From the NCBI GenBank assembly GCA_046348835.1, contig JAXMDM010000003.1, positions 124,001 through 188,000 of the forward strand: a DNA stretch of 64,000 nucleotides, in the 5' to 3' direction. Both the position numbers and the translations under genes were made by a program. Shown here piece after piece: positions 15,773 to 24,249 of this stretch; position 1 is the first letter of the stretch; each line of letters opens with the position of its first letter. Below the pieces are notes generated by a model that had not been told where the DNA came from, did not search any database, and saw nothing but the letters and a program-made list of their open reading frames with translations. The DNA comes from Defluviicoccus sp046348835. Its GTDB lineage: Bacteria; Pseudomonadota; Alphaproteobacteria; Rhodospirillales; Defluviicoccaceae.

Positions 15773-17638
15773 ATGAACGAGCTCGCGCAAGCTACGCAGA
15801 AGGTCGACCTGCAACCGAAGGCGGCGTCTGCCGCAATCCCGCCGCAACCTACGGCCGGCGGCCCGGCGGCCCGTGGTGCACTGCAGCGGATGGGCGATCG
15901 CGCGCTGCTGCAGTCGGGCCGGCTGGAAAACCTCGATCGGATGACCAACGCCGCGCTGAGCCGGCTGACCATGGGGGTTTCGCCCGTGTCGCTGGTGATG
16001 AGCTGGTTCGACTGGGCGGCGCACTTGGCCGCCTCGCCCGGCAAGCAGTTCCAGTTGGGCCAGAAAATGCTCGACAATATTTTGGCGTGGAACATCTATG
16101 CGCTCGACCAGGCGCTCGATGCCGACACCACCCCGCCCGTCGTTCCCTCACGGGCAGACCAGCGCTTCGCCGACGAGGCGTGGCAGCGCTATCCCTTCAA
16201 CCTGATCTCGCAGGGCTTCCTCCTCACCGAGGACTGGTGGCGTCAGGCGACGACCGGGGTCCGCGGTGTTTCGCGGCACGACGAGGCGGCGGTCTCCTTT
16301 GCCGCCCGCCAGGTCCTCGATACCGCGGCGCCGTCGAACGTCCCGGTGCTCAATCCCGAGGTCCTGGAAACGACGATGAAGGAGGGGGGAGCGAATGTGC
16401 TGCGCGGCGCCGCCTATGTCGTCGAGGACGCGCGTCGCCTCGCCAACGGTGAGAAGCCGGCCGGCGCCGAGGCCTTCCAGGTGGGCAAGAATGTCGCCGC
16501 CACGCCCGGCAAGGTCGTCTTCCGCAACCGGCTGATGGAGTTGATCCAGTACGAGCCGACGACGAAGACCGTGCAGCGCGAGCCGGTGCTCATGCAATCG
16601 GCGTGGATGATGAAGTATTACATCATGGACCTGTCGCCGCACGACTCCCTGGTCAAGTACCTGGTGGACCGCGGCCACACCGTGTTCATGATCTCCTGGC
16701 TCAACCCCGGCTCGGAGGATCGCGACCTGGGGATGGAGGACTATCGCCGGCTGGGGACGATGGCGGCGATCGACGTGATCTCCGAGATCATTCCCGACCA
16801 GAAGATCCATGCCGTCGGTTACTGTCTCGGCGGCATCCTGCTGACCATCGCCGCCGCCACCATGGGCCGCGACGGCGATGATCGGCTGGCGTCGGTCACC
16901 TTGTTCACGACGATGACCGACTTCACCGAGGTGGGCGAAATCTCGGTATTCCTCGACCCGAGCGCGGTCACCTTCCTCGAGGACATGATGTGGGACCGCG
17001 GCTACCTGGATCCGCGGCAGGCGGGCGGCGGTTTCCAGATCCTGAAATCACGCGATCTCATCTGGTCGAAGATGATCCGCGAATATTTCCTCGGCCAGCG
17101 CGAGCCGATGTTCGACCTGATGGCGTGGAACGCCGACGGCACCCGCATGCCCTACCGCCAGCACTCGGAACTGCTGCGCCGCCTCTATCGCGACAACGAA
17201 CTGTTCGAGGGCAAGTATCCGGTGGGCGGGCGGCCGATCCGCATCAGCGACATTCACGTGCCGATCTTCTCGGTCGCGGCGGAGAAGGACCACGTGGCGC
17301 CCTGGCACTCCGTCTACAAGATGGGCCTGCAGAGCGACGCCACCGAGTTCATCTTCGTGCTGACGTCGGGCGGCCACAACGTCGGGATCGTCAACGAGCC
17401 GGGCCATCCGCACCGCAGCTTCCGCCTGACCCGCTGGCAGGAGGGCGACCGCGCCCCCGATGCCGACACCTGGTACGCGGCGACGCAGCCCCGGCAAGGC
17501 TCGTGGTGGCCGGCCTGGCAGGAGTGGCTCACCCTTCGCTCGTCCGGCGAGACGCCGGCGCGGACCGATCTCGGCGCCGCCGCCAAGGGCTTGCCGCCCC
17601 TGTGCGATGCGCCCGGGACGTACGTGTTCCAGCAGTAA
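15773..17638 (+). CDS. phaC: Class I poly(3-hydroxyalkanoate) synthase
   Basis: PhaC polymerises (R)-3-hydroxyacyl-CoA into the carbon-storage polyester PHA on the granule surface. From the ATG at 15773 it has 621 residues, the usual class I size. The lipase-like box GYCLGG contains the catalytic Cys351; the catalytic Asp lies in AAEKDHVAPW and the His in SGGHNVGIVN. The N-terminal domain includes GKVVFRNRLMELIQYEPTT and PVLMQSAWMMKYYIMDLSP. CGGAGAAG precedes the start at ideal spacing. phaA, phaB, phaZ and phasin genes are not adjacent, so monomer supply is encoded elsewhere. A PhaR-type operator lies upstream. phaC is flanked by an intact GT2 gene end and a decayed copy of the same sequence. 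Confidence 0.96.
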   Translation: MNELAQATQKVDLQPKAASAAIPPQPTAGGPAARGALQRMGDRALLQSGRLENLDRMTNAALSRLTMGVSPVSLVMSWFDWAAHLAASPGKQFQLGQKMLDNILAWNIYALDQALDADTTPPVVPSRADQRFADEAWQRYPFNLISQGFLLTEDWWRQATTGVRGVSRHDEAAVSFAARQVLDTAAPSNVPVLNPEVLETTMKEGGANVLRGAAYVVEDARRLANGEKPAGAEAFQVGKNVAATPGKVVFRNRLMELIQYEPTTKTVQREPVLMQSAWMMKYYIMDLSPHDSLVKYLVDRGHTVFMISWLNPGSEDRDLGMEDYRRLGTMAAIDVISEIIPDQKIHAVGYCLGGILLTIAAATMGRDGDDRLASVTLFTTMTDFTEVGEISVFLDPSAVTFLEDMMWDRGYLDPRQAGGGFQILKSRDLIWSKMIREYFLGQREPMFDLMAWNADGTRMPYRQHSELLRRLYRDNELFEGKYPVGGRPIRISDIHVPIFSVAAEKDHVAPWHSVYKMGLQSDATEFIFVLTSGGHNVGIVNEPGHPHRSFRLTRWQEGDRAPDADTWYAATQPRQGSWWPAWQEWLTLRSSGETPARTDLGAAAKGLPPLCDAPGTYVFQQ

Positions 17639-17678
17639 CGGGCGCTGCCGTTGCGCGCCTCCCGCTCGCCGCTGCTGG

Positions 17679-18728
17679 TCAGCGGCTGAGGCGGGAGGTG
17701 GCGCCGTAGGCGGCGAAGCGGAACCTCTCCATCCACAGGAGTTTCCCGGCGCCGCCCCAGGCGCGGCCGGCGAAGTGGCGCCAGCGGTGGCGCCCCGCCG
17801 CCCGCAGCATGGCGGCGACGATGCCGTAGCCGACGGTCTGCACCAGCCCCGCCGCCATCCACACCGCCGCCTGCCGCCGCCGGGCCGGGCGCATGCGCAG
17901 GCAGGTCAGCACCCGGATCTGGCCGGATCGGAACCGGCGCATGCGCACGTAGCGAAAGTTCTGGCGCTGCTGCGGCACGAACTCGTGGGCGAGGGCGCCG
18001 GCGACCCAGGCGAAACGGATGCCGCGGGCGGCGAGGGTGCGGAAGACGAGCGTGTCCTCGCCGCCGATGGTGCCCAGATCCGGATCGAACGGATCGGGGT
18101 CGGGAAAGCAGACGGTGCGGTCGAAAAACGCGTTGTTGGTGCCGAGGCGGGCGATGTCGTCGGTGATGTCGGCCCGGTCGGCGACGTCGTAGCGACGCGA
18201 GAAGTAGGCGGCCATGTCCGCATCCTGGTCGCCGGCGGCGTCCGTTTCCTCCGATGATCCGTCCCCCGGTGCCGGCTCGAGGATCGCTTTCACCGGGCCG
18301 AACAGGGCGTCGGCGGCGGTCGCCCGGGAGGCGTCCAGGTAGGCGCCGAGGAGACCCGGCGACGCCGTCTGATCGTCGTCGAGGAACAGCACGTAGCGGC
18401 CGCGGGCGGCGGCGATGCCGGCGTTGCGCGGATGGCTGATGCCGGGGCGGGGTTCGTGCAGGTAGCGCAGCGGCCGATCCGCCGGTGCCGACAGGGCGAT
18501 CCGGGCGACGATGGCGCGCGCCGAGGCGTCCGGGCAATTGTCGATGACCAGGATTTCCATCGCCGCGGTCGGCAGCCCCTCCTGGGCGAGGAGACTGGCG
18601 AGCGCCTTCGGCAACAGCCGCGGCCGGCGAAAGGTGGGGACGAGGACGCTGACCAGGGGGAGGGGGCCGGGAGGCCGGCTCTCCTGAGCCTCGGCGATGC
18701 GGCGGTCGGCGGTCGGTCGGTCGGTCAT
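17679..18728 (-). CDS. Family 2 glycosyltransferase, exopolysaccharide locus
   Basis: The 349-residue GT-A fold enzyme adds sugar units to a lipid-linked exopolysaccharide repeat. It begins the catalytic domain with PLVSVLVPTFRRPRLLPKAL and has the nucleotide/metal motif LFLDDDQTASPG (the DDD run) and a late GGEDTLVFRTLAARG, the usual ED acid region. The C-terminal 100 residues contain basic and hydrophobic stretches that may sit on the membrane. Its ATG overlaps the stop of the flippase gene by ATGA, so translation is coupled. Its 3' end is duplicated as a relic at 15361-15466. Donor and acceptor sugars are unknown. Confidence 0.9.
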   Translation of the reverse strand: MTDRPTADRRIAEAQESRPPGPLPLVSVLVPTFRRPRLLPKALASLLAQEGLPTAAMEILVIDNCPDASARAIVARIALSAPADRPLRYLHEPRPGISHPRNAGIAAARGRYVLFLDDDQTASPGLLGAYLDASRATAADALFGPVKAILEPAPGDGSSEETDAAGDQDADMAAYFSRRYDVADRADITDDIARLGTNNAFFDRTVCFPDPDPFDPDLGTIGGEDTLVFRTLAARGIRFAWVAGALAHEFVPQQRQNFRYVRMRRFRSGQIRVLTCLRMRPARRRQAAVWMAAGLVQTVGYGIVAAMLRAAGRHRWRHFAGRAWGGAGKLLWMERFRFAAYGATSRLSR

Positions 18729-20179
18729 CGCTGGGGGACCGTCGGTTCCCAAGCGGGTGCGGTATCGGTTCCGCCTACCGAGCGCTCCGGCGCAGGTCCG
18801 CCGCCGGCCGGTCGGCCGCGCCGGTGCCACAGCGTGCCGAGGCGGGCGAGGAGGCAGGTCTGCACCGGGATGCGCCGCCGGCAGAGGACGAACAGCACGC
18901 TTTTCCAGCCGATCATCGTCACCGCCGTCGCCGTCGCCGCGCCGATCGCTCCCCAGGCGGGCACCAGGAGCAGATTGAGCCCCAGGTTGGCGACCCCGGC
19001 GGCGATGTTGATGCGGGCGACCCGCCCCTGGTCGCCGGTCATCATCAGCACTTCCGATGCCGGGCCGAGGACGAGGTCGATGAAGCGCGGCACCACCAGC
19101 ATCAGGACGACGATCCAGCCCTGGGCGAACTCGGCGCCGAACAGCGACAGGATCGTCCGTCCGCCGGCGGCCAGCACGACGAGGACGAGGGTGGCCGGGA
19201 TCAGCACGAGGACGTTCATGGTGTCGACGATCGCCTGCATCCTCGACGCATCGCGGGCGGCGTGGGCGGCGGCGATGCGGGGCAGCAGGAGCGTGTTGAC
19301 GGCGACGTAGGCGAACTGCATGAGCTCGGCGAGGCGGCGGGCGACGTTGTAGAGGCCGACGTCGGCGGGGTCGCTGAAGAAGCCGAGGCAGAGGATGTCG
19401 GTCTCGCTCAGCACGAAGTAGAAGACGGGGGTGATCATCATCGTCGTCGACAGCGACAACCACACCCGCACCTGACGGGCGCGCAGCCGCCGGCCGGCGG
19501 CGGCGACCACCTCGGGATGGCGGAAGAGGGCGACGAGGGCGACGGCGACCGTACCCCAGCCGGCGACCGCCCACAGCACCAGCAGGCTGTCGAGGGTGAG
19601 CGCCCGGCCGAGGACGGCGAAGAGGCCGATGCCGGCGAGGATGATCAGCCGCGGATAGATGTTGTCGACCAGGGCCGCCGTCGTCGGCCGGTCGAGGGCG
19701 CGGCAGGCCGGGGCGAGGAAGCTGATCATGGCCGTCGCGCTGACGTAGAGCGCGATCGCCCAGAGCGGGAAGGGCAGCAGGTTCCCGGCCGCGGGGAAGC
19801 TGCGGATCGCCTCCACCGCCGCCACCGCCGCCATCAGGCTGCCGGCGAAGACGACGGCCCCGCCGACGAGGAGGAACTGGCCGCCGGTGTTGCCCTTGCC
19901 GTCCCGGCGCCGCTGCCGGTAGCGGGGCAACAGCCGGTTGGCGGCGACCGGCAGGCCGAGGCCGCCGAACAGCACGGCGAGGAACGCCACCGACAGCAGA
20001 AAGGCGAAGCGTCCGTAATCCTCGACGCCCAGCGCGCGGGTGACCAGCACCGTCACCAGCATGACCAGGGCCGCGCCGCCGGCGCGGGCGAGGATGACCC
20101 CGGCGCCGTTGACGAGGATGTAGCGGTGTTCGACCCCGAGCAGGGCGAGCAGCCGCGCCAGCGACCGGGGCAGGGTCAT
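18725..20179 (-). CDS. Wzx-like lipopolysaccharide/exopolysaccharide flippase
   Basis: The 484-residue polytopic protein of the polysaccharide-transport (MATE/MVF-like) superfamily has around 12-14 hydrophobic segments. It should flip undecaprenyl-linked repeat units across the inner membrane. Typical stretches are the opening VTVLVTRALGVEDYGRFAFL and the later DILCLGFFSDPADVGLYNVA. It is the first gene of a two-gene unit with the GT2 gene (ATGA overlap) and is divergent from the Wzc-like gene, which is the usual arrangement of a Wzx/Wzy-type locus. No Wzy polymerase is recognisable in this window. Confidence 0.9.
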   Translation of the reverse strand: MTLPRSLARLLALLGVEHRYILVNGAGVILARAGGAALVMLVTVLVTRALGVEDYGRFAFLLSVAFLAVLFGGLGLPVAANRLLPRYRQRRRDGKGNTGGQFLLVGGAVVFAGSLMAAVAAVEAIRSFPAAGNLLPFPLWAIALYVSATAMISFLAPACRALDRPTTAALVDNIYPRLIILAGIGLFAVLGRALTLDSLLVLWAVAGWGTVAVALVALFRHPEVVAAAGRRLRARQVRVWLSLSTTMMITPVFYFVLSETDILCLGFFSDPADVGLYNVARRLAELMQFAYVAVNTLLLPRIAAAHAARDASRMQAIVDTMNVLVLIPATLVLVVLAAGGRTILSLFGAEFAQGWIVVLMLVVPRFIDLVLGPASEVLMMTGDQGRVARINIAAGVANLGLNLLLVPAWGAIGAATATAVTMIGWKSVLFVLCRRRIPVQTCLLARLGTLWHRRGRPAGGGPAPERSVGGTDTAPAWEPTVPQR

Positions 20180-20552
20180 GGCGCCTCGCGGCGGGTGAAG
20201 GCGGGGACGCGGGTCACGTTGGGTACCTGGTCACGCTTCCGTTGAGAGCGAACGGGCAAGATCGCCGGGCACCGTCACCGGTTGCCGAGGCCTCGCTGCA
20301 GCAACCGATGATACGCATTCGAGGGCGGTTGTTGATGACCGCGGTCACATACCAACGACGCAACTTGGCGTAAGCATGATGTCGCGGACGTCGTCTTCGG
20401 CGTGCTGTCGCCGGCCGTTCCGGCGGCGCATCGGCCACCGCGGCGTGTCGCTTTGTCGTCCCCTCAGCCGTCCCATCGGGTCGTCCATCGGGACGGGGGG
20501 CCGACGCGAAGACCGCGATCGAGGACGGAAGGAAGAGAGGACGAGCACGCCC
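20180..20552. other. Divergent regulatory region of the exopolysaccharide locus
   Basis: These 373 bases separate wzx and the Wzc-like gene and should hold both promoters. I see an inverted pair CAACCG (20302-20307) and CGGTTG (20326-20331), with another CGGTTG at 20279-20284, and a less GC-rich core around 20310-20390. No -10/-35 pair is clear enough to mark. The frame of the Wzc-like gene is open upstream to 20376 but without conserved sequence. Confidence 0.4.
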
Positions 20553-22784
20553 ATGACCCACGAGCTGACACCGACGCCCCCCGACCCGTCGCGTCGCCTC
20601 TCCTTGGCCGGCACCTCCGGTCTCCCCGGCGCCGTCGGCGGCGGCATGATCGCCGGCGGCTGGGGGCTGTATCCCGGATCGCCGCCGGGGACCGAGGAGC
20701 GGGACGCGCTCAACCTATCCCTCGTCATCGATGCGGTCCGCCGCAACTGGGTCCGCATCGCCCTGGCCGGCGCGGTTGCCGGCGGCCTCGCCTTCGGCAT
20801 CTCCACCCTGCTTGCGCCCAAGTACCAGGCGAGCGCGCTGGTGCGGGTCGACGGCGACGGCCTCGGCGTCCTCGAGGAGCAGAAGCGCGATCCCAATGCC
20901 TACATCGATCCGGTGCGCATCCAGAGCTGGGTGCAGGCGGTCTCCGGTCTCGACGTGCTGCGGCAGGCGGCGCGCACCGCCGGGCTGCGCTATTACCCCG
21001 ATTTCAACGGTGAGCTGAAGGCCGCCGGCAAGCCGAAGCGCGACGGCCAGGCGGAAACCGCCGCGGTCAGCGACGGCTCCGTGGCCGGCACCGGCGGCGG
21101 CACCATGTCGGCGGGCGAGCGGGCGGTCATCGCCGCCCTCGCCAAGGCGGTGACGGTCACCCAGGTCGGCCAGTCGGGCGTTGCCGAGATCGACGCCACC
21201 GCCGGCGACCCCACCGTCGCCGCGCGCATCGCCAATGCCGTGGGCGACGCGTTCATCGGCCAGCAGATCATGGCGGCGCGCGAGCGGCGGCTGCAGGCGC
21301 TGGATGCACTGACGGCGCAGCGGGACGAACTGTCGGCGCGGCTGAAGGGGCTGGAGCAGAACATCGTTCGCACCCGCGCCGGCTCCAAGCTGGTGTTTGC
21401 CGAGACCAACGACGTCGCCGGCGGCGTCTTCGCCAACATCCGTCAGCAGTTGATCGCCACCGAGGCCGACTTGTCGGCGGCGCAGGCGAAGCGGCAGGTG
21501 CTCGATCGCGCCCGTGCCGGCGATCAAGGCGGCGAGCTGACGGAAATGGCCCAGTCGGTGCTGATCCAGGGGCTGCGCGAACGCCGGGCGGAGGCGGCGG
21601 TCGAGCTGTCGGATGCGGCCGAGACCTATGGGCCACGCCACCCCGAGTACATCAAGAAGCAGGAGAGCCTCAACAAGATCGACCGCGCCATCGCCCAGGA
21701 GGTGGAGCGCATGGGCGCCACCGTCCGCAACGATGAGCGGATCCTGCAGCAGAAGGTGGACAAGCTGCGGCAGCGGCTGCAGGAGGTGGAGAGCGAGGCG
21801 ACCGACGTCACCGGCAGCAAGGTCCAACTGGCCCGCCTGCAGAGCGAGGCCGATGCGACCAAGGTGTCGCTCGCCCGCCTCGACGACCAGATCGACACCG
21901 TCGAAGCGGCCATCGGCCTGGAGCAGGCGGCGGCGAGCTTCGTTTCCCGGGCGGTTGCCCCGGATGCCCCGGTGTTTCCGAAGAAACCGCTGATCGCCGC
22001 TGCCGCCGCGGTCGCCGGCTCCGGCTTCGCCTTCCTCATGGTCGCCTTCGGCTCGCTGCGCGACCGGCGCATCCGCACGGCGACGCAACTGAAGGCGTTC
22101 GAGACGCTGGCCGGGTATCCGGTGGTGGCCTCCTTGCCCGCCGAGGAGCGGGGCTTCGATGCCGACAACATCGCCATCAACTCCCCCTATGCCCGTAATC
22201 TTCTCGATCTGGCGACGATGCTCGGCATCGGCTCGCACAAGGTGGGCAGCGTCGTCATATCGTCGCTGCAGCCGGGCGATGGCGGCTCCAGCGTGGCGGC
22301 GACGCTGGCCATCCTTTGCCGCGGCGTCGGTCTGAAGACGCTCTTGGTGGAGCTGGACGCCGAGCGCTCGCTGAGCCGACTGTTCGGCGGCGAGTGGCAA
22401 CTGGGTCTGACCGATTGCGCCGAGCACGGCATCGACCCCGAGGGGGCGATCTGGGTGAGCGACCGTCACGGCCTGCAAATCCTCGGCTATGGGATCAACC
22501 GCTGCGGCCTCGACTACCAGACGATGGCGGCGGTGGAGCAGGCGTTCGACCGGCTGCAAAGCCGCTACGACGTGGTGATTTTCGACGCCCCGCCGCTTTC
22601 CGTCGCCAAGCATGCCTGCCGGCTGGCCGAGCGCACCGATCAGATGCTCGTCGTCAGCCAGCCGGTGGGGAGCCGTGCCGACGCCCTCGCTTATCAGCTG
22701 CGCGGGCTCGACGGCGCAACCGCCGCCAAGGTCGCGGTGGTGTTCAACCAGGTGGCGCCCGACAGCGACTTGCTCGCCGCCTGA
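20553..22784 (+). CDS. Wzc/GumC-like polysaccharide co-polymerase with degenerate BY-kinase domain
   Basis: The 743-residue protein controls exopolysaccharide chain length and export. A Wzz-type N-terminus has a first transmembrane helix (about residues 70-90, ending ISTLLAPKYQASALVRV). A long periplasmic coiled coil and a second helix (KKPLIAAAAAVAGSGFAFLM) precede a cytoplasmic tyrosine-kinase-like domain. That domain keeps Walker B (YDVVIFDAPPLSV) and a Walker A'-like LLVELDAERS. However, its P-loop reads PGDGGSSVAATLA, with glycine where GKS/T is expected, and there is no C-terminal tyrosine cluster (it ends VAPDSDLLAA). It is therefore probably a kinase-dead scaffold. The ATG at 20553 follows a purine-rich stretch. 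A strong terminator follows at 22903-22942. Confidence 0.85.
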   Translation: MTHELTPTPPDPSRRLSLAGTSGLPGAVGGGMIAGGWGLYPGSPPGTEERDALNLSLVIDAVRRNWVRIALAGAVAGGLAFGISTLLAPKYQASALVRVDGDGLGVLEEQKRDPNAYIDPVRIQSWVQAVSGLDVLRQAARTAGLRYYPDFNGELKAAGKPKRDGQAETAAVSDGSVAGTGGGTMSAGERAVIAALAKAVTVTQVGQSGVAEIDATAGDPTVAARIANAVGDAFIGQQIMAARERRLQALDALTAQRDELSARLKGLEQNIVRTRAGSKLVFAETNDVAGGVFANIRQQLIATEADLSAAQAKRQVLDRARAGDQGGELTEMAQSVLIQGLRERRAEAAVELSDAAETYGPRHPEYIKKQESLNKIDRAIAQEVERMGATVRNDERILQQKVDKLRQRLQEVESEATDVTGSKVQLARLQSEADATKVSLARLDDQIDTVEAAIGLEQAAASFVSRAVAPDAPVFPKKPLIAAAAAVAGSGFAFLMVAFGSLRDRRIRTATQLKAFETLAGYPVVASLPAEERGFDADNIAINSPYARNLLDLATMLGIGSHKVGSVVISSLQPGDGGSSVAATLAILCRGVGLKTLLVELDAERSLSRLFGGEWQLGLTDCAEHGIDPEGAIWVSDRHGLQILGYGINRCGLDYQTMAAVEQAFDRLQSRYDVVIFDAPPLSVAKHACRLAERTDQMLVVSQPVGSRADALAYQLRGLDGATAAKVAVVFNQVAPDSDLLAA

Positions 22785-22902
22785 TCGTCTGCAGGGGAGC
22801 CGGCCGGAGGAGGTGGGGCCAGGCGAACGCGGGACAGGGCCGGAGCGACAGAGGGAACGGCGCTCCGGCCAGACACGACCGCCCGACCCGACCGGAATCC
22901 GA

Positions 22903-22942
22903 AACGCCGCGGCCGATCGCTCGGTCGCGGCGTTCCTTTTTT
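22903..22942 (+). terminator. Intrinsic terminator after the Wzc-like gene
   Basis: A 9-bp perfect stem AACGCCGCG / CGCGGCGTT, with a further CCGA/TCGG inner stem and a TCGC loop, is followed by CC and six T. It lies about 120 bases after the Wzc-like stop and separates it from the convergent GT4 gene. Confidence 0.85.
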
Positions 22943-23029
22943 CCGCCCCTCACCGGCGTTGAACTTTGCCAACCGGGCGCGGGCGGGATCCCCGGGCGGC
23001 GGGGTTGCCCGCGGCGCGGCCGGCGGGGC

Positions 23030-24193
23030 TTAGCCGTGGATCGGCGAGACGGCGGGGGCGGAGACGGAACCGGCACCGATGCGGTCGATCCGCCGCATCA
23101 CGCCCGTGGCGTAGGTCTCGATGTTGTAGGTGGTTTCGCACAGCCGGCGGGCGCGCCGGCCAATCGCCTCGGCCTCCTCGGGATTGTCGACGAGGAAGCG
23201 GATGGCGTCGGCCCAGGCCTCCGGATTTGCGCCGTCGACGAACAGGCCGATTCCTTCCCGCTCCACGTCGATCACCGGGTAGCGGGTGCGGGTGATCACG
23301 ATCGGCCGGCCGGCGGCCATGGCGTCGAGCAGGGCGGTGAGGCCGAAGCCGTTGGCGTAAGGCGCGGCACCGGCCAGATCGAGGCCGACCAGGACCGCAT
23401 AGGCCCGCTTGTTGATGCGGGCGATCTCGCGCCAGTCGTTGAAGCAGAGCTGGTGGAAGGCGATGCCGGCGGCTTCTCTACCGAGCCCGCCGGCGCGATC
23501 ACGGGCGGCAAGCGCCGCCTGATTGTCGGTGCCGTGATAAACCCTGAGCGCCGCGTCGGGCACCCGCCGGAACGCTTCGACCAGCACCCGAAAATCGCGG
23601 TGCGTCTTGCCGGTGCTCATGAAGTGGCGGTCGGCGCCCCCGTCGGTCTCGACGCCGGAGATCGCCCGGTCGAAGGCCGGAATGTCCAGCCCCCACGGCA
23701 ACGCCGCCAGCCGTTCCTCCCGCCAGGTGCCGTTGGCACGCATGGCGGTGGCGATCTCCCGGGTCACCGTCATCAAGGTGTCGTAGCCGCGGAGAAAGGC
23801 GCCGACGAACAGCCGTGCCGCCGGCGAACGGCCGTAGGAGCGATGCAGGACGCTGATGATCGGCTTCGGAAACAGGCCGAGGCGGCGGGCGAGGGCCAGG
23901 AGAAGCAGGGGGTTTTGGTGTGCCGCATAGAGCACATCGTACTCACCCATATGGGTTATAGCATACCATTGCTGGCCGAGGTCGCCCAGGATCCGGCAGG
24001 CCTCGCTCGCCCGGGCGAGCCAGGTCTTGGGCTCGAACGGGATGATCGCGGTGGGATATCCCGCCGCCTCCAGCTGCACCGTCGCCCACAGGTGGTGGTT
24101 GGGGCGCCGGCCTTCGTCCTCCAGCCACAGCCTGCGTTGCAGCGGCATGTCGTAGTTGTTGGCCATCAGGATGCGCGGCTTGCCGGTGCTCAT
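23030..24193 (-). CDS. GT4-like glycosyltransferase
   Basis: The 387-residue GT-B fold protein contains the C-terminal donor-site pattern GFGLTALLDAMAAGRPIVIT and an N-terminal RILMANNYDMPLQRRLWLED. The sequence between resembles family 4 transferases, although the usual E-x7-E is altered. The ATG at 24193 follows AAAGG at good spacing. A second candidate at 24253 forms an ATGA overlap with the upstream GMC oxidoreductase gene but has no Shine-Dalgarno. The two genes are co-directional and surely co-transcribed, within the exopolysaccharide locus. The sugar specificity is unknown. Confidence 0.83.
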   Translation of the reverse strand: MSTGKPRILMANNYDMPLQRRLWLEDEGRRPNHHLWATVQLEAAGYPTAIIPFEPKTWLARASEACRILGDLGQQWYAITHMGEYDVLYAAHQNPLLLLALARRLGLFPKPIISVLHRSYGRSPAARLFVGAFLRGYDTLMTVTREIATAMRANGTWREERLAALPWGLDIPAFDRAISGVETDGGADRHFMSTGKTHRDFRVLVEAFRRVPDAALRVYHGTDNQAALAARDRAGGLGREAAGIAFHQLCFNDWREIARINKRAYAVLVGLDLAGAAPYANGFGLTALLDAMAAGRPIVITRTRYPVIDVEREGIGLFVDGANPEAWADAIRFLVDNPEEAEAIGRRARRLCETTYNIETYATGVMRRIDRIGAGSVSAPAVSPIHG

Positions 24194-24249
24194 GGCGGTT
24201 TGCCTTTCGGATCGTTGCTGCGCCGGCCTTCCGCCGCTCCCGTCGGCGC

